DNA from: Pedobacter sp. MC2016-15
GTDB lineage: Bacteria > Bacteroidota > Bacteroidia > Sphingobacteriales > Sphingobacteriaceae
Assembly: GCF_026239695.1 (NCBI RefSeq)
Contig: NZ_JAPIVS010000001.1
Coordinates: 806,001 to 870,000, forward strand
DNA length: 64,000 nt
Direction: 5' to 3'
Shown here piece by piece: positions 43,293 to 52,642 of this stretch. The translations under genes and the position numbers were made by a program. Every line of letters starts with the position of its first letter. Within the stretch, counting starts at the first letter, position 1. The notes under the pieces are model-generated. The model was given only the letters and a program-made list of their open reading frames with translations, was not told the DNA's origin and made no database searches.

Positions 43293-44213
43293 ATGAAAAA
43301 TAAGGAAGGTAAACTCATACGCTTTATATCCATATCCGAAAGCCATCAGGCTTTTGGCTTACCCAAGCCACAACATCCTTTGATCAGCTTGGTACATTTC
43401 AATGAGAGCAATCCTTTCAATACAGATATGGCTCCTATTTATGATGTATTGAACTTTTACAAGATAACTTTCATCACACAAAACAGCGGGAAGCTAAAAT
43501 ACGGACGAGACTATTATGATTATAACGAAGGAAGTATGCTTTTCCTGGCTCCCAACCAACTGGTAGGAAGTACGGAATACAACCGGAAAACTTACGCTTA
43601 CCTCCTGCTGATACATCCAGAATTTTTATTGGGTTATCCCTTAGCAAAAAAGATAAAGCAGTATGGGTATTTCGCCTATTCGGTTAATGAAGCCCTCCAT
43701 TTATCTGACCCTGAAAGGGAGGTCATTCTTACTATTCTCAGGATAATGGAGAAGGAACTGAATAGCCGCGTAGACGAGTTTAGTCAGGAGGTTATTGTTG
43801 CCCAGATAGAATTACTCCTCAGTTATGTTAATCGCTTTTACAAGCGACAATTCATCACCCGCAAAGCAGTTAACAATGATATTCTTCAAAAGACAGAAGC
43901 TATTCTGGATGAGTATTTTAGAACGCAGCAACCTCTACAGCAGGGCCTGCCCACAGTTCAGTTCCTTTCGGAAAAATTGAACTTGTCGACCGGCTACTTA
44001 AGCGATATGCTGCGCTCACTCATCGGACAAAATGCACAGCAATACATCCACGCAAAACTTATTGAGCAAGCAAAAGAAAAGCTGTCAACGACAGAGTTAT
44101 CAATCAGTGAAATTGCGTATGACCTGGGTTTTGAGCACTCGCAGAGCTTCAGCAAATTGTTTAAGAACAAAACTAACCAAAGCCCGGTAGAGTTTCGGCA
44201 GTCATTTAATTGA
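43293..44213 (+). CDS. AraC-family transcriptional regulator
   Basis: 306 residues. An N-terminal cupin-like sensor (about 30-180) is followed by a linker and the AraC DNA-binding domain at the C-terminus (VQFLSEKLNLSTGYLSDMLR, LSISEIAYDLGFEHSQSFSK, LFKNKTNQSPVEFRQS). It follows the SDR gene on the same strand and most likely regulates it, a pairing common in Bacteroidetes. Effector unknown. Confidence 0.92.
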   Translation: MKNKEGKLIRFISISESHQAFGLPKPQHPLISLVHFNESNPFNTDMAPIYDVLNFYKITFITQNSGKLKYGRDYYDYNEGSMLFLAPNQLVGSTEYNRKTYAYLLLIHPEFLLGYPLAKKIKQYGYFAYSVNEALHLSDPEREVILTILRIMEKELNSRVDEFSQEVIVAQIELLLSYVNRFYKRQFITRKAVNNDILQKTEAILDEYFRTQQPLQQGLPTVQFLSEKLNLSTGYLSDMLRSLIGQNAQQYIHAKLIEQAKEKLSTTELSISEIAYDLGFEHSQSFSKLFKNKTNQSPVEFRQSFN

Positions 44214-44220
44214 GGTACGA

Positions 44221-44251
44221 CATAGGAAAAGATTCCATCTTTTTTCCTATG
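44221..44251. terminator. Hairpin after the AraC gene
   Basis: CATAGGAAAA (44221-44230) pairs with TTTTCCTATG (44242-44251); it starts eight bases after the AraC stop. A/T-rich stem ends allow function from either side. Confidence 0.6.
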
Positions 44252-44428
44252 CCACAGCAGGATATACAGTTGTCTTTATTCAGCCCAGGTGACCATGAAT
44301 GGTTTAATTTTAATATAAACGCACAAACCGTTCATTAACGCACATTAAGTGTGTAGTAACGATCAAAAGACACTAAATTGCTTGTTACTCAATTTGGTTA
44401 CAAATTATCTACTGGACCCAGCTGTTAT

Positions 44429-45409
44429 TTATCTTGATCTTATCCAGGATGGTGACAAATGCAGGACAGCTTTTCCACTAAACTTGCGTTCAATAAGTGC
44501 CTCAGCAACAGCTGAGATTTTTGTCCATGCTTCTTCTACACCGATGTTTATTTTTAATTTACCTTTTTCAACTAAACTCAGCAAAATTGCAAGATCGTCA
44601 GACATTGATCCAGCAGCAGAAATTTCGTGAAATACATGCATTGACCTTAGAGATGCGCCTGGTGAATCATAGAACAGGACATTGCTATCAAAGGTTATCT
44701 GTGAACTTTCAGAAGCACCGATCGTAATACATGTCCCGTTTTTCTTTAGCATCCCGAGCGCAGCTGATAACGCAGATCCACCTAAAGAATCAAGGATAAT
44801 GTCAAAAGCGCCATATGGTTGTGCTTCGTTCATTGAAGTTCCAATGATGACAGCACCACTGGTTGACTCTTCTACAAGTTTTTTTTGATTTGCGCTTCTT
44901 ATATGTGAATATACCACCGCACCGGCGGAAGCAGCAAGTTGAATAGCCATCTGTCCTACTCCCCCACTTGCGCCATTGATCAGGACTTTTTTACCAAGAA
45001 GAAAACCACCCTTACGCAATGCGTGCAAGGCAGTTAAACCCGCCAATGGAAGACATGCAGCCTGTGCATCAGAAACGCCCTGGGGAATCACTGAAATGGA
45101 ATCCAAAGGCACATGAATCCGCTCACACCAGGATCCGATCGCCAGCAGGCCAACAACACGTGTTCCCACGATGGGCGCACCCACTACCCCATTGGTATCT
45201 TCAACAATTCCTGCGAAGTCCCAGCCCGGACGGGTTCCGGTTACGCTGGTAGTTAGTGCCCTCTTTGTTTCTCCACGGTTGAGAGAAACTGCAGTAATAC
45301 GGATTGTAATCTCGCCTTGCAGGGCGGGTCCAAGATCAACAGTACGAATGGCAAGACGGTGCTCATCATTCTCATCAACAGTGATCGCTTTTATTTGCGT
45401 TGGTACCAT
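44429..45409 (-). CDS. MDR-family NADPH:quinone-reductase-like dehydrogenase
   Basis: 326 residues from the ATG at 45409; an upstream ATG at 45457 would add 16 residues that run into the regulatory palindromes. It has the zinc-free quinone oxidoreductase form: TAVSLNRGETKRALT-like N-terminal domain, DFAGIVEDTNGVVGAPIVGTRV, and the nucleotide motif NGASGGVGQMAIQLAASAGA. It probably reduces quinones or enones with NADPH. It is divergent from a Crp/Fnr regulator, with Crp-like palindromes between the two starts. Confidence 0.88.
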   Translation of the reverse strand: MVPTQIKAITVDENDEHRLAIRTVDLGPALQGEITIRITAVSLNRGETKRALTTSVTGTRPGWDFAGIVEDTNGVVGAPIVGTRVVGLLAIGSWCERIHVPLDSISVIPQGVSDAQAACLPLAGLTALHALRKGGFLLGKKVLINGASGGVGQMAIQLAASAGAVVYSHIRSANQKKLVEESTSGAVIIGTSMNEAQPYGAFDIILDSLGGSALSAALGMLKKNGTCITIGASESSQITFDSNVLFYDSPGASLRSMHVFHEISAAGSMSDDLAILLSLVEKGKLKINIGVEEAWTKISAVAEALIERKFSGKAVLHLSPSWIRSR

Positions 45410-45429
45410 AAGTATATTTTTTTTACAAA

Positions 45430-45494
45430 GGTGACCAATGTCAGTATTCCAAATCAAGGAGATTTGTCACCAGTATTCGGTGACATTTATCACC
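45430..45494. promoter_or_regulatory. Crp-like operator cluster between the MDR and Crp/Fnr genes
   Basis: Half-sites GGTGACC (45430-45436), TGTCACC (45465-45471), GGTGACA (45479-45485) and TATCACC (45488-45494). GGTGA-N6-TCACC at 45479-45494 has exactly the TGTGA-N6-TCACA geometry of Crp/Fnr sites, and TGTCACC-N7-GGTGACA overlaps it. The cluster lies between two divergent genes, one of them a Crp/Fnr-family regulator. Confidence 0.7.
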
Positions 45495-45552
45495 GATTAC
45501 GCAGGTTTTTCAGCAAATATCTCGCGGGAAGACACCAATTGATTTTTATCAT

Positions 45553-45560
45553 TAAATTTG
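45553..45560 (+). promoter_or_regulatory. Candidate -7 element of the Crp/Fnr gene
   Basis: TAAATTTG fits TAnnTTTG but ends only five bases before the ATG at 45566, so the transcript would be leaderless or nearly so. No -33 TTTG is found at normal spacing, so this is uncertain. Confidence 0.35.
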
Positions 45561-45565
45561 AATAG

Positions 45566-46129
45566 ATGTTCGATGTGTTTATAAACTATATTACCAACCA
45601 GGTAGAGCTGACTGCTGAAGAAATAGATATGGTCCGTAAAGCCCATATCTACAGAAAAATCAGGAAAAGGCAATTTCTTCTGCATGAAGGGGAGATTTGC
45701 AAATACAGTTGTTTTGTGACCAAAGGTTGTCTGAGGTCCTATCGGATTAGTGATGATGGCAATGAACATATACTTCGGTTTGCAGTAGAAAACTGGTGGG
45801 TTAACGATAATGAAAGTTATCGTACGGGCCAACCATCAAAAAGTAACATCGATGCGCTTGAAGACTCCGAGGTGATTTTAATATCAAAGGACAATCTTGA
45901 CCTTCTGATGAAAGAGATACCGAACTTACAACAGCTGATTGAAAAGCTGCAAGCGAGAAGTTATGATGCCAGTCAGCAAAGAATTTATTTAAATATAAGT
46001 TCTACAGCCCTACAAAAATACGATCATTTTATAAAAACTTATCCCACATTAATTGGCCGTTTACCATTAAGGACCATTGCAGCATATCTGGGAGTTTCCC
46101 GGGAAACTCTTAGCAGGATAAGAAATTAA
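45566..46129 (+). CDS. Crp/Fnr-family transcriptional regulator
   Basis: 187 residues: cyclic-nucleotide-binding-type beta-roll (about 20-120, 'KRQFLLHEGEICKYSCFVTK', 'RSYRISDDGNEHILRF'), a long helix, and a C-terminal helix-turn-helix (LPLRTIAAYLGVSRETLSRI). The cAMP-contact residues of E. coli Crp are not evident, as in most Bacteroidetes members, so the signal is unknown. It probably binds the palindromes upstream of its own start and controls the divergent MDR gene. Confidence 0.9.
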   Translation: MFDVFINYITNQVELTAEEIDMVRKAHIYRKIRKRQFLLHEGEICKYSCFVTKGCLRSYRISDDGNEHILRFAVENWWVNDNESYRTGQPSKSNIDALEDSEVILISKDNLDLLMKEIPNLQQLIEKLQARSYDASQQRIYLNISSTALQKYDHFIKTYPTLIGRLPLRTIAAYLGVSRETLSRIRN

Positions 46130-46211
46130 TATCTTTGCCTATCGCAATATAAATAGCTGGTGGGAAATGTAAAATTGGATACGTGGAATCCAATACTTCC
46201 AGATTTGACTA

Positions 46212-46916
46212 TTAATACTTAAACGTATAACTCAGCCAGAGCACATCATCTTCCATCTGTTTCACATTTTCAAGTTTCAAAAGTGTAGCTCCTTCCCTTT
46301 TAATATCCTTGTCAATCTCAAAAAGAGTAGAAGTTTCTATCGTACCATCGGCAATGGGCAGAAGTACATGCTGCAACTCGTCAATCAGTTTTTCGTTGAG
46401 AAAACTGCCGTTGATATGGGCACCACCCTCTAACATTAAATGCTTAATGTCAAATAGCGCATACAACTTTTCTAAGGCCGTTTGTAATGAAATCACCTTT
46501 TCGCCAGCGAAGATGTAAGAAACACCGATATCTTTAAGATGCGCTAAATAGGCATCCGGAACAGCTTCCGTCAATACTGAAATCACATGGTCACCTTCCA
46601 TTTCTGGCTCTTCCCATCCAAGTTTCCCCTGCCCGTCAATAGCTATTGCAAAAGAATCCGATTGATGCTCGGCAACGAAATCCTTACGGTCGACCTCCTG
46701 ATGTCCCTTTTTAAGGATAGGCTTAGCAAAGTCAGTGAAATCCTTCTCCATTGTAGTACGCCCTACAATCCAGGCTTTAACACCAATTTTCTCGTGGACT
46801 TCTTCAAATTTATTGGCCAGCTTTTTTACGGTTGCATCACTTCCCCATTTCTCAGACAAAATCTTTCCGTCTACTGACGTCATCATCAGACAAGTTACGT
46901 ATGGTCTTTTCTTCAT
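46212..46916 (-). CDS. Dihydrofolate-reductase-like / RibD C-terminal-domain reductase
   Basis: 234 residues from the ATG at 46916 (MKKRPYVTCLMMTSVDGKIL); a start at 46952 would add an unconserved tail. The DHFR-like fold of the RibD C-terminal reductases is shown by VTCLMMTSVDGKI, AWIVGRTTMEKDF and LKHLMLEGGAHINGSFL (the G-G pair near the NADPH site). Members reduce riboflavin-pathway or other pyrimidine/pterin-like substrates; as a stand-alone gene its substrate cannot be assigned. Confidence 0.85.
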   Translation of the reverse strand: MKKRPYVTCLMMTSVDGKILSEKWGSDATVKKLANKFEEVHEKIGVKAWIVGRTTMEKDFTDFAKPILKKGHQEVDRKDFVAEHQSDSFAIAIDGQGKLGWEEPEMEGDHVISVLTEAVPDAYLAHLKDIGVSYIFAGEKVISLQTALEKLYALFDIKHLMLEGGAHINGSFLNEKLIDELQHVLLPIADGTIETSTLFEIDKDIKREGATLLKLENVKQMEDDVLWLSYTFKY

Positions 46917-46990
46917 CGTGTTCTTTTCTATTGAAACACAGTTTTCAGGCAATTGTTGAATAAGTTTTGGCTTAGAGCTATAGATATGCG

Positions 46991-49078
46991 CTATTTCAAA
47001 TAAAACGTCTGGCTAAACGCCCCATTCACTGCGGCATCCCAAACCTCAACCCGTGCCCATTTCCTGCCCTTTAAATTTGCTTTAAGATCAAGCTGCTCTG
47101 TGCCGAAAGCTTTGGTATAACGCAGATCTATTTTCTCACGGTATACCTTCTTCCCATCACCAGATATGACCTCAACAAAGTTCAAAGGGAAGGTCCAGCT
47201 CAGTTTCAGGCGGACATCTGCTACACCCGCAGCGTTCAGTTTTACCGTTTCTCCTGATACTTTACCATTTAACTTAAGCTCATGCATCAGCACCTCCCCA
47301 GTTGTGCTAAAGAATTTACCCTGCTGCATCTGCTCTATAAAGGGTTTCCAGCCATCCTCATATTTCGGCAACTTATCCATCATCATGTAATTGACATTCA
47401 TATGCGCATACATCTCATTCTCCTTAGTGATCGTGAATAAGTCAGCCTCAGAAATGATCGTTTTCTTTTCGCCCCAATTGTTCATATCATCCAGCAGGTC
47501 CAGCACCCGTTTCCCCAGCCGTGGTTGTGAAAGGTCTGCCGGCATCGCCTTCCAGGCAGCCCCCATGAAACGATCGGATTTGAAGAAATCCTCGTGGGAA
47601 TAGATATCAGGAGTATTTACTGAACCTTTGGTACGCGCATGGGCCGTCCATGCCAGTCCCTGCTCCGCTTCCAGTAATTTCAGCATATCGTTTTTGTTGC
47701 CGATGTGATACACCTTTCCAAAACCCGGACGCTGCTCCACAAAAGGCTGATCACCGGTACGTGACATCACCCAGTAAACCGGTTTTGGAAAGATCTGCAG
47801 CCAGTGTCCGCCAAAGAATTCATTAGGTTCTTCTCCGGGCAGCAGCAGGAAGTCGTCAGTAGATAGGCGCTTGCACTGGTCGAACAGCGCTTTCAGCTCC
47901 TTTAAACGCAACGAATCTGGTCCTTTAGGATGAGCAGTATAGTGAAACTCACCCAGGTGAACCATATCCACCCCCATACGTTTAAACACATCCACAAACT
48001 CCGGTTTCTCAGGAACAGGCTGACCACCCAGAACCACCTTCATGATAAACTCATTGTGGAAATGGCTGGACATGGTTTTAAAGCCAGGTACAGACACGTA
48101 GCGATCAGCATGAGTGAACTTCTTCACCTCGTCCAGTACAGCAGGGCTATCACCCTCATTCAGCAGACAGAAAAAGTTAAGTCGTTGTTTTGTTTGTGGC
48201 GGCGCATTAAACCAGGGTACATAGCGGTGATCTCCCTGCAACTCCTGACGGATGCCGATCCCATACCCCGGAACACTCTTCCGGTAGTTCTTTCCCTGCC
48301 AGATAAATTTCAGGTTAAAGGCCTCATCCAGTGGATAAAAATACTGATGTGGCGCCGGGAATACGGCAAGGCTTCCCTTCTCATCCTGTGCGGCGATACT
48401 GCGGTATTTAACGGCCAGATTCCGGGCAGTGTCTGTATAATTTACCGCAGCAGAAGCCAGCTCGTCTGCAGTACTGATCCAGGAGAGTTTCTTCCATTTT
48501 TGCGTTTTGCTGACCAGTCCTGCGTCGTATACAATCGCAGTGGCATCAGCCTCGGTAGACATCACCGCGGCAATATTGATCAGTGGACTTCCATTGTAAA
48601 AGGTCACCTCGAGCTCACCGGTAAAGGTATCTGCTTTAAGTTTTCCTATTCTTACTATAGTCCTGCTGCCTGTAGTTTCTGCAGCTATTGAATTTTTAGT
48701 CAGCACTACCGGAGAAGTACTAAAAGGTCTTAGCGGAACTTTATCAAAAAATATGTTCCATCCGTTTTGTGATAACAAATCGCGTTTTCCGGTACTCAGT
48801 AAAAACACGGGATCAAGACCCTCTGAAATGGTTGCAGGATTGGATTTTGCACCCAATGAAATGCGCTTAAACAAAGGATTAGAGGCTGAAAGATCAAATT
48901 GTACCTTTCCGAATTGTGATTTACCCGCAGGCCAGGTAATTTCGACAATCTGGTTTTGCATGGTTATACTGACCTCCCCGTTATTCTTAAAAAGTTTGGT
49001 ATCTAATTTCAGCTGTGCATCGGCCCGGGACACTACTGTGAGCAGCAGTACGACCGCAAAAAGAGTTCTCAAGTTCAT
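46991..49078 (-). CDS. Exported PHP-like (CehA/McbA-type) metallohydrolase-related protein
   Basis: 695 residues with a signal peptide (MNLRTLFAVVLLLTVVSRADAQ). The N-terminal ~320 residues are beta-rich without a recognised motif. The C-terminal part has PHP-type metal-ligand patterns: MVHLGEFHYTAH (H-x-G-E-F-H), LLLPGEEPNEFFGGHW, GLAWTAHARTKG and IISEADLF, followed by a beta-sandwich end. This fits the CehA/McbA-like branch of PHP phosphoesterase-fold proteins, exported in Bacteroidetes. The substrate is unknown. It is divergent from the DUF1080 lipoprotein gene (about 110 bases between starts). Confidence 0.65.
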   Translation of the reverse strand: MNLRTLFAVVLLLTVVSRADAQLKLDTKLFKNNGEVSITMQNQIVEITWPAGKSQFGKVQFDLSASNPLFKRISLGAKSNPATISEGLDPVFLLSTGKRDLLSQNGWNIFFDKVPLRPFSTSPVVLTKNSIAAETTGSRTIVRIGKLKADTFTGELEVTFYNGSPLINIAAVMSTEADATAIVYDAGLVSKTQKWKKLSWISTADELASAAVNYTDTARNLAVKYRSIAAQDEKGSLAVFPAPHQYFYPLDEAFNLKFIWQGKNYRKSVPGYGIGIRQELQGDHRYVPWFNAPPQTKQRLNFFCLLNEGDSPAVLDEVKKFTHADRYVSVPGFKTMSSHFHNEFIMKVVLGGQPVPEKPEFVDVFKRMGVDMVHLGEFHYTAHPKGPDSLRLKELKALFDQCKRLSTDDFLLLPGEEPNEFFGGHWLQIFPKPVYWVMSRTGDQPFVEQRPGFGKVYHIGNKNDMLKLLEAEQGLAWTAHARTKGSVNTPDIYSHEDFFKSDRFMGAAWKAMPADLSQPRLGKRVLDLLDDMNNWGEKKTIISEADLFTITKENEMYAHMNVNYMMMDKLPKYEDGWKPFIEQMQQGKFFSTTGEVLMHELKLNGKVSGETVKLNAAGVADVRLKLSWTFPLNFVEVISGDGKKVYREKIDLRYTKAFGTEQLDLKANLKGRKWARVEVWDAAVNGAFSQTFYLK

Positions 49079-49187
49079 ATCTGGTAGTTTATAATTCTAA
49101 CCTACAGTTTTTTGTGCACATTCAATAGCAAAAATTTCATGTATTTTCTCTAAATTGGATGGGCTATTGATAACCTAAATATAAACG

Positions 49188-49910
49188 ATGAACAAATCTT
49201 TAAAACTTGCAGCAACATTTTTGTGTGCCGCTACCTTACTAATGAGTTGTAAAAATTCAGCCCCTGCCGACAATGAGCTGTCTTCCGCCGAAAAAGAAGC
49301 GGGTTGGAAATTGCTTTTCGATGGGAAAACCTCTGACGGATGGCATTTGTATAACAAGGGCAAGATCAACTCAGCCTGGAAGGTCCAGGATGGAGCTTTG
49401 GTCTGCACCTCTGATCCCAATGTTGAACATGGAGACCTGTTGAGTGATGAGGAATTCAAAAACTTTGACCTGAGGTTCGACTGGAAGCTGCAGGCTACTG
49501 GCAACAGTGGTGTATTTATCAATGTGGTAGAGAAGAAAGAATACCCTACTGCATGGACTACAGGTCCGGAGTATCAGCTTTTAGGTACTGAACATTTGGA
49601 TATGGATAAGCCTACAAAACACTCCGGATGTTTGTACGGATTTAGTGCACAGCTAAACAAAGTGGATACAAAACCGGCAGATCAGTGGAATACCTCCAGA
49701 ATTGTACAGAAAGATGGGGTGATCACTTTTTACCTCGACGGGATTGAAACAGCCAAAGAAGATCTTAAAGCGGCTGCCTGGAAAGAAAAGATCAAGGAAA
49801 CCAATTTCAAGAATTTCCCCGACTTTGGAAAAGCGCTGTCAGGCCATATTGCTTTGCAGGACTGGACGAAAGGGATATCCTTTAAAAACGTAAAGATTCT
49901 CGCTTTATAG
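49188..49910 (+). CDS. DUF1080 / 3-keto-disaccharide hydrolase-like lipoprotein
   Basis: 240 residues with a lipoprotein signal (MNKSLKLAATFLCAATLLMSC, Cys at 21). The DUF1080 lectin-like jelly-roll is clear: WKLLFDGKTSDGWHLYNKGK, FDLRFDWKLQATGNSGVFIN, TGPEYQLLG and HIALQDWTKGISFKNVKI. Characterised relatives cleave 3-keto-glycosides produced by flavin-dependent oxidation of sugars. It is placed at the outer or inner membrane surface next to the rhamnosidase locus, from which it is separated by a strong terminator. An oxidising partner enzyme is not in the window. Confidence 0.88.
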   Translation: MNKSLKLAATFLCAATLLMSCKNSAPADNELSSAEKEAGWKLLFDGKTSDGWHLYNKGKINSAWKVQDGALVCTSDPNVEHGDLLSDEEFKNFDLRFDWKLQATGNSGVFINVVEKKEYPTAWTTGPEYQLLGTEHLDMDKPTKHSGCLYGFSAQLNKVDTKPADQWNTSRIVQKDGVITFYLDGIETAKEDLKAAAWKEKIKETNFKNFPDFGKALSGHIALQDWTKGISFKNVKILAL

Positions 49911-49922
49911 AAAAAGCATAAA

Positions 49923-49957
49923 ATGACGAAGCCCCTCTGAACAAGGGGCTTCGTCAT
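49923..49957. terminator. Bidirectional terminator between DUF1080 and rhamnosidase genes
   Basis: A perfect 14-bp stem (49923-49936 with 49944-49957, G+C-rich core CCCC/GGGG) with a 7-base loop between two convergent genes. Confidence 0.92.
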
Positions 49958-49966
49958 GAATAAAAC

Positions 49967-52624
49967 TTATTTAATGATAAAATGATAAGTTCCGGCTGAT
50001 AAATGATAATTGTTATCAAGCTGCTTACCATCCAGATAAATGTGTCTTTTTTCAGCACCTGATAACTGGAAATCAGCACTGCTGTTTGCCGGAATGACAA
50101 CCGTGTAAGCGATGCTTTTTCCGCTGCGCTTCCATGATGAAACAATCTTGCCGTAAGGTCCTTCATATTCGCTTTCCATATGCGAAAGACCAGTTACAAA
50201 GTTTGGACGAAGCAGGATGTTTTTGAAACCTGCGGCCGATTCATCAGGTTTGATACCGCCCAAACCTTTAAAAAACCAGCCTCCAACTTCACCAAACATC
50301 ATGTGATTTTGTGAGATATCCCTCGGTGCCTGCATATCCCAGTTCTCCTGAAGCGTAGTGGCACCATTGGCGATCCACCATCCCCAGGATGGGTAAGTGT
50401 CCTGAGCGGCCAGTTTATAGGCGATCTCTTCCTGTCCGTTTTCACTCAGGGCGTTCAGCACAGCTTTAGCACCCAATACGCCTACATCCAGGTGCATTTT
50501 GTCGGCCACCACTCTTTTGGCTAGGTTAGCTGCCAGCTGCAAACGATACTCCTCAGGAACCACATGCCATTGCAGGGCCATACTCAGCTCCGTCTGTACA
50601 CCACTTCCATACAGACATGTTTCCTTATTAAAGTACTTGTTGTTGATTGCAGTCCGGATCTTTTCAGCAAGCTGGGTATAGTATTCCTGATCCTCGGTTT
50701 TTCCAAACAGTCCGGCAGTTTTTGACAGAATCAAGGCATCAGTATAAAAATATACGGAAGAAGTATATTCCAGAGAAGAGGAAGATTTAACAGGAACCCA
50801 GTCGCCCCGGCCAAAACTAGTCAGTCCATCTTTACTGATACTTTCTACATAATTTACATATGCTTTGATATTACTGTAGTTATCACTGAGGGCTTTTGTA
50901 TCTCCATAAAACAGGTACAGATTCCAGGGGATAATCGCTATCGTGCTTGTCCAGTCGGTACCATTTGCAGTGCCATATCCCCATCCACCGGTTGGGATGA
51001 TATCCGGCAATACCCCATTGGGCTGCTGTTCATCACGGTGATCGGCCATCCATTTTTCATAAACTGAGATTCCATCAAAATTGTAAAGCCCTGTTTCCAC
51101 TGCGAAATGACCATCACCCGTCCAGCCATTTTTCTCCCGCTGCGGGCAGTCGGTCGGATACCCAAAGAGATTGCTCAAATACGCATTGTTGGATGCCCAC
51201 CAGATCTTATTCACGATCTCGTTAGATGAGCCAAACTGACCAGCTGGTTTCACATCGCTATGCATGAAGTACGCTGTTACATCATTTTTTGACAGCTTGA
51301 TCGGCTTGCTGCTGTGAAGTTCCACATACTGGAAACCTTTGTAGTTAAACTTAGCCATGAACTCCACCGGCTTACCGTTTAAGGTGACGATATCCGTCTG
51401 GAATGGATCAGAATCATCTTTTGGACGATAGTAAACATCAATGTTTGACATATCCAGTCTTCCGTTTGGATAAAGCCGCTCACCATGTTTGATTCTCACC
51501 ACCGTGCCACTTTCTCCATTCAGCTTCAGTTTGGTTACACCCGCGATATTCCGGCCCAGGTCGACCAGATACACTGTATCATTGATCTTTTTGATACTTT
51601 TTGGTAGTATTTCTTCTACGTTGCGTATCGGCTCCATCGTCTGACTAACGATTTGCCTTGATGGTGCACTGCGCAATGAGATACCATCCCATTTCTGATC
51701 ATCAAAGCCAGGCTTGTTCCATCCCGGGATCTCCAGGCGACTGTCATAGTGCTCACCCGTGTAGATATTGTTGGAAGTAATAGGTCCGGTCTTCGTTTTC
51801 CAGTCGTTGCCCGTAGCGATCACCTCCGTAGTGCCATCAGTGTAAGTGATCCTGAGATCCATGCAAAATGCTGGTCGCTGACGCCATGGGGCACGGTCGA
51901 AATTCCATACCGCTAAGGCCTGGTGATTGTACCAGCCATTACCAAGCAACACGCCTATGGCATTTTCACCCTGCTGCAGATTGGCCGTCACATCGTAACT
52001 TACATAAAGGTTACGCCTGTCAAAACGCGTATACATAGGATCCAGCCTGTGGTTACCTACCTTTTTGCCATTGAGAAATAACTCATACAAACCCGCCACC
52101 GCAATATATGCTCTGGCAGACTTGATCTTTTTCTGCGCTTTGAAGCCTTTCCTGAAATAGGGTGCCGGACGCGCATCGATACCTTTCCTGTCACTGATCC
52201 AGGCACCTGTCCAGCGCTCTCCCATTAGTCCTGTTTCAAAGGAATTCACTGCAGAGCTGATCTCCTTGTTATCCTTATCCCAGACCTTAACTTTCCAGAA
52301 ATACTTGCTGTAGGGAGCCAAAGGCTTACCGGCATAGGCAACCAGCATTGCTACTGAGGTAGTTTTGTCTGTGGTCCAGCCATTACCCTCACCCTTAACC
52401 ACCGCCATGGAATCCGTACCGATGATCAATTGATAAGCGGTTTGTGTTGCCCCGCTCCTGCTATCTTTCAACATCCATTTCAGTCGGGGATGAACCTCAT
52501 CAATCCCAATAGGATTGACGAGGTATTCAGTTCTCAGGCCCGTGACAGCAGCTTCCGCCGCAGATGCCTTCAGTCCTGCTGAGCCAAGCAAAGCAGTCAA
52601 AAAAAGAATTTGTCTATATCTCAT
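49967..52624 (-). CDS. Secreted alpha-L-rhamnosidase (GH78)
   Basis: 885 residues with a signal peptide (MRYRQILFLTALLGSAGLKASA). The multidomain GH78 layout is seen: N-terminal Fn3-like (EYLVNPIGIDEVHPRLKWML), lectin-like beta domains (WTGAWISDRK, GLYELFLNGKKVG), the (alpha/alpha)6 catalytic domain with DCPQREKNGWTGDGHF (about 483-498), DIIPTGGWGYG and PSWGWWIANGATTLQENWD, and a C-terminal beta domain. The Glu/Asp residues in those blocks are the family's catalytic and binding acids. It releases terminal alpha-L-rhamnose from plant glycosides or pectic side chains, and is the only glycoside hydrolase of locus 3, eighteen bases after SusD. Confidence 0.95.
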   Translation of the reverse strand: MRYRQILFLTALLGSAGLKASAAEAAVTGLRTEYLVNPIGIDEVHPRLKWMLKDSRSGATQTAYQLIIGTDSMAVVKGEGNGWTTDKTTSVAMLVAYAGKPLAPYSKYFWKVKVWDKDNKEISSAVNSFETGLMGERWTGAWISDRKGIDARPAPYFRKGFKAQKKIKSARAYIAVAGLYELFLNGKKVGNHRLDPMYTRFDRRNLYVSYDVTANLQQGENAIGVLLGNGWYNHQALAVWNFDRAPWRQRPAFCMDLRITYTDGTTEVIATGNDWKTKTGPITSNNIYTGEHYDSRLEIPGWNKPGFDDQKWDGISLRSAPSRQIVSQTMEPIRNVEEILPKSIKKINDTVYLVDLGRNIAGVTKLKLNGESGTVVRIKHGERLYPNGRLDMSNIDVYYRPKDDSDPFQTDIVTLNGKPVEFMAKFNYKGFQYVELHSSKPIKLSKNDVTAYFMHSDVKPAGQFGSSNEIVNKIWWASNNAYLSNLFGYPTDCPQREKNGWTGDGHFAVETGLYNFDGISVYEKWMADHRDEQQPNGVLPDIIPTGGWGYGTANGTDWTSTIAIIPWNLYLFYGDTKALSDNYSNIKAYVNYVESISKDGLTSFGRGDWVPVKSSSSLEYTSSVYFYTDALILSKTAGLFGKTEDQEYYTQLAEKIRTAINNKYFNKETCLYGSGVQTELSMALQWHVVPEEYRLQLAANLAKRVVADKMHLDVGVLGAKAVLNALSENGQEEIAYKLAAQDTYPSWGWWIANGATTLQENWDMQAPRDISQNHMMFGEVGGWFFKGLGGIKPDESAAGFKNILLRPNFVTGLSHMESEYEGPYGKIVSSWKRSGKSIAYTVVIPANSSADFQLSGAEKRHIYLDGKQLDNNYHLSAGTYHFIIK

Positions 52625-52642
52625 ATCATTAAATAGTAAAAG

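Noticed and set aside
47930..48691. 253-codon plus-strand frame opposite the PHP-like gene
   Set aside because: The minus-strand frame has a signal peptide and family motifs; the plus frame has none.
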